The notes under the pieces were generated by a model. It saw nothing but the letters and a program-made list of their open reading frames with translations. It was not told the DNA's origin and searched no databases. Made by a program: the position numbers and the translations under genes. Shown here one piece after another: positions 42,883-51,856 of a DNA stretch of 64,000 nucleotides. Within the stretch, counting starts at the first letter, position 1, and each line of letters begins with the position of its first letter. Origin of the DNA: RUG11783 sp964599695 (GTDB lineage Bacteria; Bacillota; Clostridia; Oscillospirales; Ruminococcaceae); contig CAZRGP010000001.1 of the NCBI GenBank assembly GCA_964599695.1, positions 62,001-126,000 of the forward strand, written 5' to 3'.

Positions 42883-43572
42883 TCAGAACTGTCCTCTCTC
42901 TGCTGACCTCTCCGCATTCTTCGGTATTGGCATGACGATCTCACGCATGAAACGGTCAGCTCCTTCTTTTCCCAAGAGCATATTCAGTGTTTTGCTGGAT
43001 GGATTTCCATCTGTTATCATCCTCTCGCGGAATGCTCCGAGCTGTTCCGGATACTTTTGATCTGTACCGTTCTTTTCTATCATGCTGAGATATACTGACA
43101 CAGAATCCACAGCCATAGAGATCAGTTTTTCTTTCTCTCCGGTCTTAATGAGAGAAAAGGGCTCTCTTTCAGCGATGTACCATCCCGGTTTTTCCTCATA
43201 TTCGGGAAGATCCTTGTACATCTCCCAAACATCCTTCAAGTCTTCACACTGGAGGTTCTGATTACCGCACGCATAATATTCCACAAAAACGCACCGCTTC
43301 TTTTTCATTTCCATGATGTCCATCAGCAGGTAAGGAAGTGTTTTCCCTTCCCCCGGCATGAATGAGAGAGTGAGAAGTTCCATTCCCATTTTTGTAGTGG
43401 TATGCATGCAGAAAACGGAGCCATATTTTTCTAGATGATATCTCTCCACATCGAACCTCATGAGAGGAAGCCACTTGAGATATTTCATATGACTGTATTC
43501 ATCCTCAGGAAGTCTTTCCGCCCTATGAGACAACAGTTCTTCCCCCACGTCTTCCAGAATCGTCTTGATCAT
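42883..43572 (-). CDS. unassigned protein related to the bilin-reductase-like protein at 39785
   Basis: A 229-residue protein. It shares pattern features with the 39785 product: MELLTLSFMPGEGKTLPYLLMDI matches EMTSIIVNPFEVDAPLLSLD; then RCVFVEYYACG matches LYMELYDTC; the C termini NMLLGKEGADRFMREIV and LKVWGKEKAEDFFGRVL align. GTAGGAG precedes the ATG. It converges on the five-gene operon. The function is unknown. A second copy of a rare family so close by is a hint that both serve one pathway. Confidence 0.5.
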   Translation of the reverse strand: MIKTILEDVGEELLSHRAERLPEDEYSHMKYLKWLPLMRFDVERYHLEKYGSVFCMHTTTKMGMELLTLSFMPGEGKTLPYLLMDIMEMKKKRCVFVEYYACGNQNLQCEDLKDVWEMYKDLPEYEEKPGWYIAEREPFSLIKTGEKEKLISMAVDSVSVYLSMIEKNGTDQKYPEQLGAFRERMITDGNPSSKTLNMLLGKEGADRFMREIVMPIPKNAERSAERGQF

Positions 43573-43744
43573 GATCCACTCTCCTACAATCGATTGAATC
43601 TTATTAACACAATAGGCTTCCTTACATTATATCAGCCATTCGAACAAACTTGCAGGATCGACCTGCTCTCATCCGAAGGGAATATCGTCTTTCAGCATCT
43701 CGCTTCGTCATTTCTGCCGCTTCCTCAGCCGCCAGGTCTGTCGA

Positions 43745-44620
43745 TCAGACAATCGGCTCAAAAGCATTTCTCAGATAATTGACCGACCATGCTGCATCCC
43801 TGTCCAGTTGAGCGTCATCTGCTCCCCTGCTCACATCTCTCCAGACCCGGATCTCTTGCCCGATCTGTCCGCCCATTCGCACAAACGGTTCCATGACGAC
43901 ATTCTTGTCATACCCGATCTCCCGAAGCGCATTTCCCATCTCCTTCCACGGGAAATGCCCCTTACCGGGAACCCGTCTGTTATTCTCCCCCACATGGAAA
44001 TGCCCAAGTTTTTTCCCCGCGAGGCGGATCGCATCACACATGTCATCTTCTTCGATGTTCATATGGAAAGTGTCCAACATGACTTTGACCGCCGGAACAT
44101 CCACCTCGTCAACGAACTTTACGCACTCCTCGCATGTGTTGATCAGATAACCCTCGAATCGGTTCAGTACCTCGAGGCAGTAATCCACCCCGCATTCCTG
44201 GGCGATCTTTCCTACTGTACGGACATTCTTCACACTGCGCGCCCAGTCCGCCTCCTTATCAATGGGTTTCGAATAATCCACAGGCCAATAGGAGTATTCA
44301 CCACCGCCGAAGGTGTGGATGCCCATCACTTCCATCTTTTTGAGAAGATCGGTGAACATGGAAACAGCGTTTTTCACCACAGCATCATCCGCACTGCTGA
44401 GATCCTCCGCAGCTGTAGGACCGTATCCGCACGTCAAGATGATTCCCGCGTCTTCCGCACGCTTACGGACCTCAATCAGTTCTTCAGGAGTCTTTTGTTT
44501 CAGGATCGCTCCAGAGATTTCCAGCACATCGAAGCCAAGTTTTTTCACCTTTTCGATATAGCTAAACTGATCCGCGTTCCAATAGTGCTCCCAATAAGCA
44601 AAATAGATACCGTACTTCAT
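43745..44620 (-). CDS. D-allulose (psicose)/D-tagatose 3-epimerase-type enzyme
   Basis: A 291-residue TIM-barrel epimerase that inverts C3 of a ketohexose or ketopentose using a divalent metal. The metal ligands E150 (CLEVLNRFE), D183 (MLDTFHMN), H209 (GHFHVGENN) and E244 (VMEPFVRMGG) fall at the same residue numbers as in characterised clostridial D-psicose 3-epimerases. The N-terminal MKYGIYFAYWEHYW and GGGEYSYWPVDY stretches are also shared. It is the last gene of the LacI-regulated sugar operon. AGGGAG precedes the ATG. Confidence 0.9.
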   Translation of the reverse strand: MKYGIYFAYWEHYWNADQFSYIEKVKKLGFDVLEISGAILKQKTPEELIEVRKRAEDAGIILTCGYGPTAAEDLSSADDAVVKNAVSMFTDLLKKMEVMGIHTFGGGEYSYWPVDYSKPIDKEADWARSVKNVRTVGKIAQECGVDYCLEVLNRFEGYLINTCEECVKFVDEVDVPAVKVMLDTFHMNIEEDDMCDAIRLAGKKLGHFHVGENNRRVPGKGHFPWKEMGNALREIGYDKNVVMEPFVRMGGQIGQEIRVWRDVSRGADDAQLDRDAAWSVNYLRNAFEPIV

Positions 44621-44638
44621 CTTTTTCTCCCTTCTCTC

Positions 44639-45649
44639 TCATACCTGATCCAGTTCATAAGTGATATATCCGGAGTCATGGATCTTCTTGCAGTGCCTCG
44701 GAGGATAGTCATCGGGATCTCCCATGCCAACGAACGCAGGCATCGTAGCGTCACTGTTCTCCGGGTCTGCGATGATCTCATTGCAGGCATCCCGGATATC
44801 CTTTACCCACTCTGCACCGACATCCAGAATCCCATGGCTCGGAAAAACCCCGTCGAACTCGTCCCGATACCTTAGAACATTCTCCAGCCCATCCCGCAGC
44901 GCATGTACCGTCATATGCTCCTTGTATGGCTCATCTTTGCCCCGAAATCCCATATGCAGTACGCCGATACACATTTCATCTCCGCCGAAAAGGATTCGGT
45001 TCCGCTTATCCAGGAGACATATACTTCCTGCTGTGTGTCCCGGACAGTGGATCACCTCGACATCATATCCCTCGCCCAGATGGAACACATACCCTTCCTC
45101 GATTCCGACAAGTTCGTAATCTCTGTACGGTATGTAATCTTCGAGGTCAAACCAGGTATATTTCGGATCTCCCTCTTCATTCAGAAGGTGGTCAATGAAA
45201 TGAGGTCCCTGCTGTGCTTCCAGCATCGGGATATCATATTTGTGGCAGTATACTCTGTCGAACTGATAGTTGCCTCCTGCGTGATCCTCATGCCCGTGCG
45301 TATTTACAACATCGTAGGGAAGATTGCCAACCAGCTCCTCCACAAGCCCTCTCAGATCCCCCACAGGGAATCCCGTATCAATGACAAGAGCCTTTTCCGG
45401 TCCGACCAGGACGAAGCTCCACTGGTCTGCCACCCCGCATAGGCTCTCCGAAAACAGGCAATATAAGTTATCCCTGAACTGGTAAACCTCTACATAGGGA
45501 TCCACATCGTATATTCTTTTTGTGTCATCATGTTCCCGAAGCCGCTTCATGTATGCGCTTCTCACAGGTGGTTCCGGTTCACACATTATCATATGGCGCG
45601 ATTTCAGTTTCGCGTTTACTTCTCTGTATTCGAATTGCCCAAGTCTCAT
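44639..45649 (-). CDS. MBL-fold metallo-hydrolase
   Basis: A 336-residue metallo-beta-lactamase-fold protein. The HxHxDH motif is in NTHGHEDHAGG; HCPGHTAGSIC and FGGDEMC supply further metal ligands. Its N-terminal 80 residues extend beyond the fold. ATG 45649 is chosen because AAAGGAG precedes it; the frame runs on to 45682. The substrate is unknown. Within the operon, next to esterases, a hydrolytic role on an ester or lactone of the imported sugar is a reasonable guess, for example a lactonase. Confidence 0.82.
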   Translation of the reverse strand: MRLGQFEYREVNAKLKSRHMIMCEPEPPVRSAYMKRLREHDDTKRIYDVDPYVEVYQFRDNLYCLFSESLCGVADQWSFVLVGPEKALVIDTGFPVGDLRGLVEELVGNLPYDVVNTHGHEDHAGGNYQFDRVYCHKYDIPMLEAQQGPHFIDHLLNEEGDPKYTWFDLEDYIPYRDYELVGIEEGYVFHLGEGYDVEVIHCPGHTAGSICLLDKRNRILFGGDEMCIGVLHMGFRGKDEPYKEHMTVHALRDGLENVLRYRDEFDGVFPSHGILDVGAEWVKDIRDACNEIIADPENSDATMPAFVGMGDPDDYPPRHCKKIHDSGYITYELDQV

Positions 45650-45697
45650 GTTTTTTCTCCTTTTCGACAAAAGCCTGCGCAAACGCAGGCTTTCCTT

Positions 45698-46495
45698 CTA
45701 TTCCTCAATATATTTCTCAAAAAACTTCTTTATGGAAAGATTCCAGAATCCCCATTCGTGGACACCATCCCATTCTTCCCACTCGAGGCTCACGCTGCTG
45801 TTCCTTCTGAGAACGTCGCGCAGCCTCAAGTTGGAATCATAGGTAAAATCCTGTCGCCCGCAAGTCATATAGAGATTCAATTTGGAGGGAACTCTTTCTG
45901 CGAGCCAGTACAGGTCACTGGTGTCCGGAATCATGGGCGGATCGCCAAAAGCTGCTTTGATATGAGGCTCCAGCTCTTTGGGGAGCTCAGAGTCCGGTCT
46001 GATCGCACAGGTCTCCCGGATATCCGCTCCGGAACTGAATGCAGCGCATCCTGCATATCTTTCCGGGTGGGTCAGCGCACACAGCAGCGCGCCGTATCCT
46101 CCCATGGACAGCCCGCCAATATAGAGATTCTCCGGATCTACAGCGATACGAAACAGGTCTGACGCCAACTGGGGAAGTTCGTCCGACACATAATCGAAGA
46201 ATCTCGGTCCTTAGACCATGTTGTTGAAAAAACTCATTTCTCCGTCCGGCATCACGATCGCCATGTCATACAGCTCCGCATACCTTTCCAGCGACGTCCT
46301 CCTCACCCAGGTAGAACTGCAGTCCGTTCCCCCGTGAAGAAGGATCATCGTATGCGGCTAGGAGTGAGGTTTGATGCCGTCAGCAAGCTTTCCGTTGATG
46401 CCCACGTGAGGCCTGCTGTCGTGTGGCAGTATCACCGTCAGATGCGTATCTTTGTTGAGCGTTTTCGAAAAGATCGTTCCTTCAAATACCACCAT
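45698..46495 (-). pseudogene. third tandem esterase copy, broken by two in-frame stops
   Basis: The frame from ATG 46495 to 45698 is 266 codons, equal to its two neighbours, with no frameshift. It is interrupted by TAG near 46362 (PHS-stop-PHT, neighbours read PHAHPHT) and TAA near 46212 (NNMV-stop-GPRFF, neighbours read NNMVYGPKFF). Otherwise GLSMGGYGALLCAL with the nucleophile Ser and DGVHEWGFW with the catalytic His are intact. The C-terminal 163 codons alone start at ATG 46189 but have no early secondary-structure partner, so an active short form is unlikely. Confidence 0.88.
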
Positions 46496-46550
46496 ACCGC
46501 TGCTTCTCCTTCCCTTTACTCACTGCTGGCATGATCGATCAAGAGTGTTA

Positions 46551-47348
46551 TTAGTCCTTAATGTATTTCTCAAAGAACTTCGCGATAGATACATCCCAGA
46601 ACCCCCATTCGTGGATTCCGTCCCACTCTTCCCATTCAAGTTTTACATTCTTGTTGGTTTTAAGCACATCACGAAGTCTGACATTGGACTCATAGGTAAA
46701 GTCCTGACGACCACAGGTCATATAAAGGTCCAGTTTGGAGGGTACTCTCTCCGCCAGCCAATACAGATCGCTGGTATCCGGGACCACGATAGGATCCCCA
46801 AAGATCGCCTTCATGGAAGTGTCCATATCTTTTGCAAGGCTGGGATCCGTATTGAGTTTATTGACACCTTTCACATCCGCGCCTGCGCTGAAAGCAACGC
46901 ATCCTGCGTATCTCTCCGGATAGGTCAGTGCGCAAAGAAGAGCGCCGTATCCTCCCATGGACAATCCCCCAATATAGAGATTTTCCGGATCCACCGCTAC
47001 CTGAAACAGCTGTGAAGCGAGTTCCGGCAGTTCTTCCGTGATATAGTCGAAGAATTTGGGACCATACACCATGTTGTTGTAGAAACTGCTCTCACCATCC
47101 GGCATAACGATTGCCATGTCGTACAGTTCCGCGTATCTCTCAAGAGATGTTCTTCTCACCCATGTGGAGTCACAGTCCGTATACCCATGAAGAAGGATCA
47201 TGGTGTGAGGATGCGCATGAGGTTTGATCCCGTTTACCAACTTCCCGTTGATCCCTACATGTGGTCTGCTGTCATGGGGAAGAATTACCGTAAGGTATGT
47301 ATCCTTGTTAAGCGCTTTCGAAAAGATCGTTCCTTCAAATACCGCCAT
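46551..47348 (-). CDS. alpha/beta-hydrolase esterase (esterase D / Fes-type), copy 2
   Basis: A 265-residue serine esterase of the PF00756 type. Nucleophile Ser is in GLSMGGYGALLCAL near residue 134, HGYTDCDSTWVRR is the oxyanion-side loop, and DGIHEWGFW carries the catalytic His. No signal peptide is present, so it acts inside the cell, after import. It could remove acyl or formyl groups from a sugar carried by the ABC transporter upstream. AGGAGG precedes the ATG. It shares most of its sequence with copies 1 and 3. Confidence 0.87.
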   Translation of the reverse strand: MAVFEGTIFSKALNKDTYLTVILPHDSRPHVGINGKLVNGIKPHAHPHTMILLHGYTDCDSTWVRRTSLERYAELYDMAIVMPDGESSFYNNMVYGPKFFDYITEELPELASQLFQVAVDPENLYIGGLSMGGYGALLCALTYPERYAGCVAFSAGADVKGVNKLNTDPSLAKDMDTSMKAIFGDPIVVPDTSDLYWLAERVPSKLDLYMTCGRQDFTYESNVRLRDVLKTNKNVKLEWEEWDGIHEWGFWDVSIAKFFEKYIKD

Positions 47349-47364
47349 GGTTATATCCTCCTGT

Positions 47365-48165
47365 TTATTTTTTCATGTACTTATCGAAGAATTTCTGAAT
47401 CGCCAGATCCCAGAAACCCCATTCATGGATGCCGTCCCACTCCTCATAGCACAGATCGATATGAGAGTTGTCCTGAATGTAGTCCCGGAAATCCACGACT
47501 GCCTGATGCAGGAAGTCCTGCTTTCCGCAGCACATGTACATCTTTGCAGGCTCTGTGTTGGTCATGTGATCCGCAAGATAGTAGGGATCATCTCCTTCAG
47601 GTACGACAGGCGGATCACCATACACGGCCTTGCGGACATACGCACCGATACCGATGTTGTTCGCAGGAAGTCCTTCCTTATCGTCTCTCTTTTTTCCGGC
47701 ACCGCTGAACGCACCGGCTGCTACATAGCGCTCCGGATGAGTAAGGAAACATTTGATCGTACCTATAGATCCCATGGACAATCCGGCAATGTATAGATGC
47801 CCCGGATCCACACTGAGTTTAAACATCTGAGACGCGAGTTCAGGTAATTCCTCAGTCACATAGTCATAATACGCCGGACCGTATACCATGTTGGCGTAAC
47901 TGCTCATCTCAGCGTCGGGCATGACAACTGCCACGTCATACAGTTCTGCATAGCGCTCCAGGGATGTTCTTCTCACCCAAGTACTGTCGATATCGGTGGC
48001 TCCGTGAAGGAGGATCAGTGTCTTGGGCTCTGCCTCGGCCGTCACCCCGTCCACCAGTTTTCCGTTGATCCCGACATGCGGTCTGCTGTCCTGTGGGAGG
48101 ATTACAGTGAGGTGTGTGTCTTTGTTCAATGCTTTGGAAAAAATGGTTCCGCTAAATACTGACAT
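47365..48165 (-). CDS. alpha/beta-hydrolase esterase, copy 1
   Basis: A 266-residue paralogue of the gene at 46551. The nucleophile motif is GLSMGSIGTIKCF and DGIHEWGFW is identical. This copy has diverged in the middle (YVRKAVYGDPPVVPEGDD, LADHMTNTEPAKMYMCCGKQDF), so it may favour a different acyl group or sugar. AAAGGAG precedes the ATG. It is 55 bases after the permease gene, in the same direction. Confidence 0.87.
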   Translation of the reverse strand: MSVFSGTIFSKALNKDTHLTVILPQDSRPHVGINGKLVDGVTAEAEPKTLILLHGATDIDSTWVRRTSLERYAELYDVAVVMPDAEMSSYANMVYGPAYYDYVTEELPELASQMFKLSVDPGHLYIAGLSMGSIGTIKCFLTHPERYVAAGAFSGAGKKRDDKEGLPANNIGIGAYVRKAVYGDPPVVPEGDDPYYLADHMTNTEPAKMYMCCGKQDFLHQAVVDFRDYIQDNSHIDLCYEEWDGIHEWGFWDLAIQKFFDKYMKK

Positions 48166-48220
48166 CGGTTACTCCTTTCCCCAAGTGGTAACTCTATTGT
48201 ATGAAAAACTACGTGGGATC

Positions 48221-49225
48221 TTACGCTTCCTCTTCCTCGCCCTTGATGATCGCTCTTGTAATCTGCTTCTGCTCTTTTTCACGCTTGAAGCCATCCAAAG
48301 CGACTGCGGCGATGATCAGGACGCCCTTGATAACCTGCTGCCAGTAAGGGGAGATTCCCATGTGGTTCAGGCCGTTTGCCATGACGGTCATAACAAGAGC
48401 GCCGAACACAGTACCGATCAGAGTTCCATTGCCGCCAGCCATAGAGGTTCCGCCGATAACCACTGCGCAGATCGGGTCAATGGAGTTCAGCTCATTCGCA
48501 GGGCTTGCGTTGAAAAGACGCGCGGTGTTAGTAACGCCCGCAAATCCCGCCATAAGAGAGCAGAGAACGTGAACGAAGATTTTGATGCGCACGGTCTGGA
48601 TACCGGCGAACTGCGCTGCTGTCGCGTTGGATCCGGTAGCCTGGATGTGTCTACCCGTTTTGGTCTGATTGAGCAAAATGGAAAGAACGATGAACAGGAA
48701 CAGCGCATAGTAGATCTGAATCGGAAGCTCGGCGATGATGCCGGTTCCGATGTAGTTGAAGTCATCACGAACGACTGCGTAGTTTCTGCCTTGCGCAGAC
48801 AGATAGCTGATGCCTTTCGCAATAAACTGCGTTCCAAGTGTGACGATAAAGGCAGGAACCGCTGTCTTTGTAATGAGAAGTCCATTCAGGAGGCCGAAAG
48901 CAACAGCGACCAGGCTGGTAAGCAAAAGGATCATCGGGATCGACATCCCCGCAATCGCCCAAAGGCCTGCCAGCATTCCTGTAAGTCCGTAGACGCTTCC
49001 CAGAGACTGGTCAAAGCTTCCTGCGGCGAATACGATGGTGAGTCCGAACGCCATAAGCAAAGATGTCGCAGCCTGACGAAGGATCAGGACGATATTGCTG
49101 ACGGTAAGGAACGTATCTGTAAAAATGGCATATACCGAAAAGAACAATGCCAGAACGATCAGTATTCCGCCGTAGCGGCTAAACGATGATGACAGTTTAG
49201 AATTTTTAAGACTCAGTTTACTCAT
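48221..49225 (-). CDS. ribose-type ABC sugar transporter, permease
   Basis: A 334-residue permease with about eight to ten hydrophobic segments. FGLTIVFAAGSFDQSLGSVYGL and the AVVIGGTSMAGGNGTLIGTVFGAL loop are typical of RbsC/AraH-type permeases, the latter being the coupling region for the ATPase. ATG 49225 is chosen because AGGAGGA precedes it and because it overlaps the ATPase stop by eight bases. It works with the ATPase and lipoprotein encoded upstream. Confidence 0.92.
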   Translation of the reverse strand: MSKLSLKNSKLSSSFSRYGGILIVLALFFSVYAIFTDTFLTVSNIVLILRQAATSLLMAFGLTIVFAAGSFDQSLGSVYGLTGMLAGLWAIAGMSIPMILLLTSLVAVAFGLLNGLLITKTAVPAFIVTLGTQFIAKGISYLSAQGRNYAVVRDDFNYIGTGIIAELPIQIYYALFLFIVLSILLNQTKTGRHIQATGSNATAAQFAGIQTVRIKIFVHVLCSLMAGFAGVTNTARLFNASPANELNSIDPICAVVIGGTSMAGGNGTLIGTVFGALVMTVMANGLNHMGISPYWQQVIKGVLIIAAVALDGFKREKEQKQITRAIIKGEEEEA

Positions 49226-50708
49226 GAGCGGATCCTCCTGCTGCAATTTCCATTATTTTGACCTGAGTGATATCTTCACCTTCAACACAACCTGCGATCC
49301 TGTGATTTCTCATCACATAAACGCGGTCGCACATTCCAACAATCTCCTGCAGTTCGCTTGACACCATGACGATCGCGTAACCATCCTGCGCAAGTCCGTC
49401 CAGGATCCGGTATATATCCGCCTTGGCTCCGACGTCGATACCTCGTGTCGGCTCGTCCAGGATGATGATCTTTTCTGCCACATTCAGCCATCTTGCCATA
49501 AGCACTTTCTGCTGGTTGCCTCCGGAAAGTGACTGGACCATCTGATCCATGGTTGCCTTCAGACGCAAGGGTTTCGCGTACTTTGTTGCAATCTCCTCTT
49601 CTGTCTTGTGATCGATCCTGAGTTTGTTGATGAATCGCTTAAGGCTCGTGATCGTCGTGTTGTCCCTGACGCTCATGCGGAGGAACAGGCCCTCTCCTTT
49701 TCGGTCTTCCGGCAAGTAGATGATCCCATTCTGAACCGCGGAGGCAGGTCCAGTGATGTGGACTTCCTTGCCGCCAACCTTGACTGTGCCCGTATCCTTG
49801 GGATCGATGCCGTAGATGACACGCATCAGTTCCGTCCGTCCGGACCCGACCATTCCCGCAAAACCGACGATCTCTCCTTTCTTAACGTAGAAGGAGCTGC
49901 TATTCACCTTTTCAGCCGAGATGTTCTCCACTTCGAAGATCACTTCGTCAGTCGGTTTGCCGTCCCGGATGTAGAACTGATCCAATTTCCTTCCCACCAT
50001 CATGGATACGAGAGTATCCTGATTGATATCATCACCCGTTATAGTCCCTACTGTTTGTCCGTCCCGAAGAACGGTGACCCTGTCCGCGAGTTCAAATACT
50101 TCGTCGAGGCGGTGAGAGATGTAGATGATCCCTACACCGTTCTCCCTCAGTTTCTTTACGATACGGAACAGATTCTCGGTATCCTTCTCCGTGATGGAGG
50201 AAGTCGGCTCGTCGAAAATGACGCACTTCGCGTTTGCGCTGACCGCCCTGGTGATCTCTACGATCTGCCTGTTGGCTGTGCTCAGCCTGCGCACCACTTC
50301 GTCCGCACTGAATTCTGCGTCGACCGCTTTCAACGCTTCTTCCGTTGCTTCCATCTGTGCCTTTTTGTCCAGGAATCTTCCTTTAACGAATTCCTCGCCC
50401 AAAAAGATGTTCTCTGCCACAGTCAGATCCTCACAGATGAGAAGCTCCTGATGCACGATGCTGATCCCCAGCGCCGCTGCGTCTTTCGGACCATTGATCT
50501 TTACTTCTTTACCTTCGACTATGATCTGTCCTTCGGTAGGCTTATGGATGCCGCCGAGGATGTTGATCAGGGTGGACTTTCCGGCGCCGTTCTCTCCGCA
50601 CAGCGCATGGACTTCCCCTGCTTTCAAGTCGAAAGAAACATCTGATAAAGCCACTGTGTTTCCAAAGTTCTTTGTCACATGTTTGAGTTCAAGTAATGTT
50701 TCAGCCAT
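49218..50708 (-). CDS. ribose-type ABC sugar transporter, double ATP-binding subunit
   Basis: A 496-residue ATPase with two nucleotide-binding domains, like RbsA or MglA. Domain 1: Walker A CGENGAGKST, LSTANRQIVEI signature region, Walker B CVIFDEPTSSI. Domain 2: a degenerate Walker A (GMVGSGRTEL), LSGGNQQKVLMARWL signature and IILDEPTRGIDVGAK. ATG 50708 is preferred because GGAGGAATAAT precedes it; the frame is open to 50744. It energises import of a monosaccharide. Confidence 0.94.
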   Translation of the reverse strand: MAETLLELKHVTKNFGNTVALSDVSFDLKAGEVHALCGENGAGKSTLINILGGIHKPTEGQIIVEGKEVKINGPKDAAALGISIVHQELLICEDLTVAENIFLGEEFVKGRFLDKKAQMEATEEALKAVDAEFSADEVVRRLSTANRQIVEITRAVSANAKCVIFDEPTSSITEKDTENLFRIVKKLRENGVGIIYISHRLDEVFELADRVTVLRDGQTVGTITGDDINQDTLVSMMVGRKLDQFYIRDGKPTDEVIFEVENISAEKVNSSSFYVKKGEIVGFAGMVGSGRTELMRVIYGIDPKDTGTVKVGGKEVHITGPASAVQNGIIYLPEDRKGEGLFLRMSVRDNTTITSLKRFINKLRIDHKTEEEIATKYAKPLRLKATMDQMVQSLSGGNQQKVLMARWLNVAEKIIILDEPTRGIDVGAKADIYRILDGLAQDGYAIVMVSSELQEIVGMCDRVYVMRNHRIAGCVEGEDITQVKIMEIAAGGSAHE

Positions 50709-50732
50709 ATTATTCCTCCTGCTGATGGCATA

Positions 50733-50764
50733 GCAGGCCACCATGATCTCTCACGGTGGCCTGC
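50733..50764 (-). terminator. hairpin between the solute-binding protein and ATPase genes
   Basis: Ten-base perfect arms GCAGGCCACC and GGTGGCCTGC with a 12-base loop. No T tract follows on the minus strand, so it probably stabilises or attenuates the transcript, which would keep binding-protein mRNA above transporter mRNA. Confidence 0.55.
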
Positions 50765-50801
50765 ACAAGAATTAGCTTTCGCTAGGCCACTTTGCCTGTT
50801 A

Positions 50802-51800
50802 TCAGCCCATCCAGCGATATGTAAACTTGCTGAACTGATCGATGGTCGCCTGTACGTTCTCCTTGGTGATGATCGGGATCTCGTAGTTGTACCAGTACTC
50901 CTGCTCTTCGCCGTTCAGTGCTTTGTAAGCGGATTCCGCTGTGTTGCGTCCCATCTCATAGAGGGGCTGGCATGCTGCGCAGAACATCTCACCGTTCTTG
51001 ATGAAGTCCTGAACATCGGTGCCGCCATCCTGAGTGCAGATGAGAATGTCGTTTCTGCCCTGAGCCTTGCATCCTGCAAGAACCTGAACTGCACCGCCAT
51101 CATATACTGCGAATATCGCATTGCATTCCGGATACTTCAGGAGGAGATCCTCGGTTGCGTCGGAGATCGTTCCCACTGTAGTTACATCAGCCTCATACAG
51201 GAGTTCTGCATTGGGGTGTGCCTTCATGGCATCGTCATAACCGTTGGAACGGTCACGGCATGCGTTGTTTCCGCGGTATGTCATGTAGATGACCTTGGGA
51301 GTAACCCCCTGATTCTCAAGTGTTGTGAGGATCAGGTCAGCGCAGTCATATCCACCCTGATAGTTGTCATCCAGTGTCTGGCTGACGACCAGCCTGGAGT
51401 TCTCATCGTCTTCAAGACGGATGTCCATGGTTGCTACGACAATGCCTTTTTCCTTTGCTCTCTTGATGGAGTCAAGGAGAAGTGTGTCATTGATGTTCGG
51501 GAAAACGATTGCTTTAATGTCGTCACGGGCTACCAGCTCGTCGAAGACCTGAAGGATGTTGGCCTCGGTGTTGTCGGCCGCAGCATAGATGTACTCATCA
51601 CCATGCTCCTCGATTACGTCGACCATTCCTTCCATGATGGGGTTGGCAGCAGCGTTCATGCTGTTGTAGTTGAAGACTGCGACCTTCTTTTCAGCGCTCT
51701 CGCCACCTTCTTCTGATCCGCCCTCGTTATTGGAGCTTCCACAAGCTGCAAGGGAGAAAACCAGTACAAGTGCCAAAAGCAATGCGAATAGCTTTTTCAT
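50802..51800 (-). CDS. ribose-type sugar ABC transporter, substrate-binding lipoprotein
   Basis: A 332-residue lipoprotein. The signal peptide MKKLFALLLALVLVFSLAAC ends with the lipobox cysteine C20, then a Ser/Asn/Glu-rich linker and a type I periplasmic-binding domain (VAVFNYNSMNAAANPIMEG) with AIFAVYDGGAVQVLAG and CTQDGGTDVQDFIKNG late in the chain. The domain resembles RbsB/xylitol-binding proteins, so a monosaccharide or polyol is the likely ligand. ATG 51800 has GGAGG seven bases upstream. Confidence 0.92.
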   Translation of the reverse strand: MKKLFALLLALVLVFSLAACGSSNNEGGSEEGGESAEKKVAVFNYNSMNAAANPIMEGMVDVIEEHGDEYIYAAADNTEANILQVFDELVARDDIKAIVFPNINDTLLLDSIKRAKEKGIVVATMDIRLEDDENSRLVVSQTLDDNYQGGYDCADLILTTLENQGVTPKVIYMTYRGNNACRDRSNGYDDAMKAHPNAELLYEADVTTVGTISDATEDLLLKYPECNAIFAVYDGGAVQVLAGCKAQGRNDILICTQDGGTDVQDFIKNGEMFCAACQPLYEMGRNTAESAYKALNGEEQEYWYNYEIPIITKENVQATIDQFSKFTYRWMG

Positions 51801-51856
51801 CTTTTTTCCTCCAAAAAGTTTTATAGTTATCGGGTCGGTCCCGACTTCTAACATCG

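Noticed and set aside
45698..46495. Stop-codon readthrough or recoding in esterase copy 3
   Set aside because: Two different stops (TAG, TAA), no SECIS-like or readthrough context, and intact paralogues next door. Plain decay is simpler.
48023..49189. 388-codon plus-strand frame opposite the ABC permease
   Set aside because: Highly charged peptide without domains, mirrors the permease.
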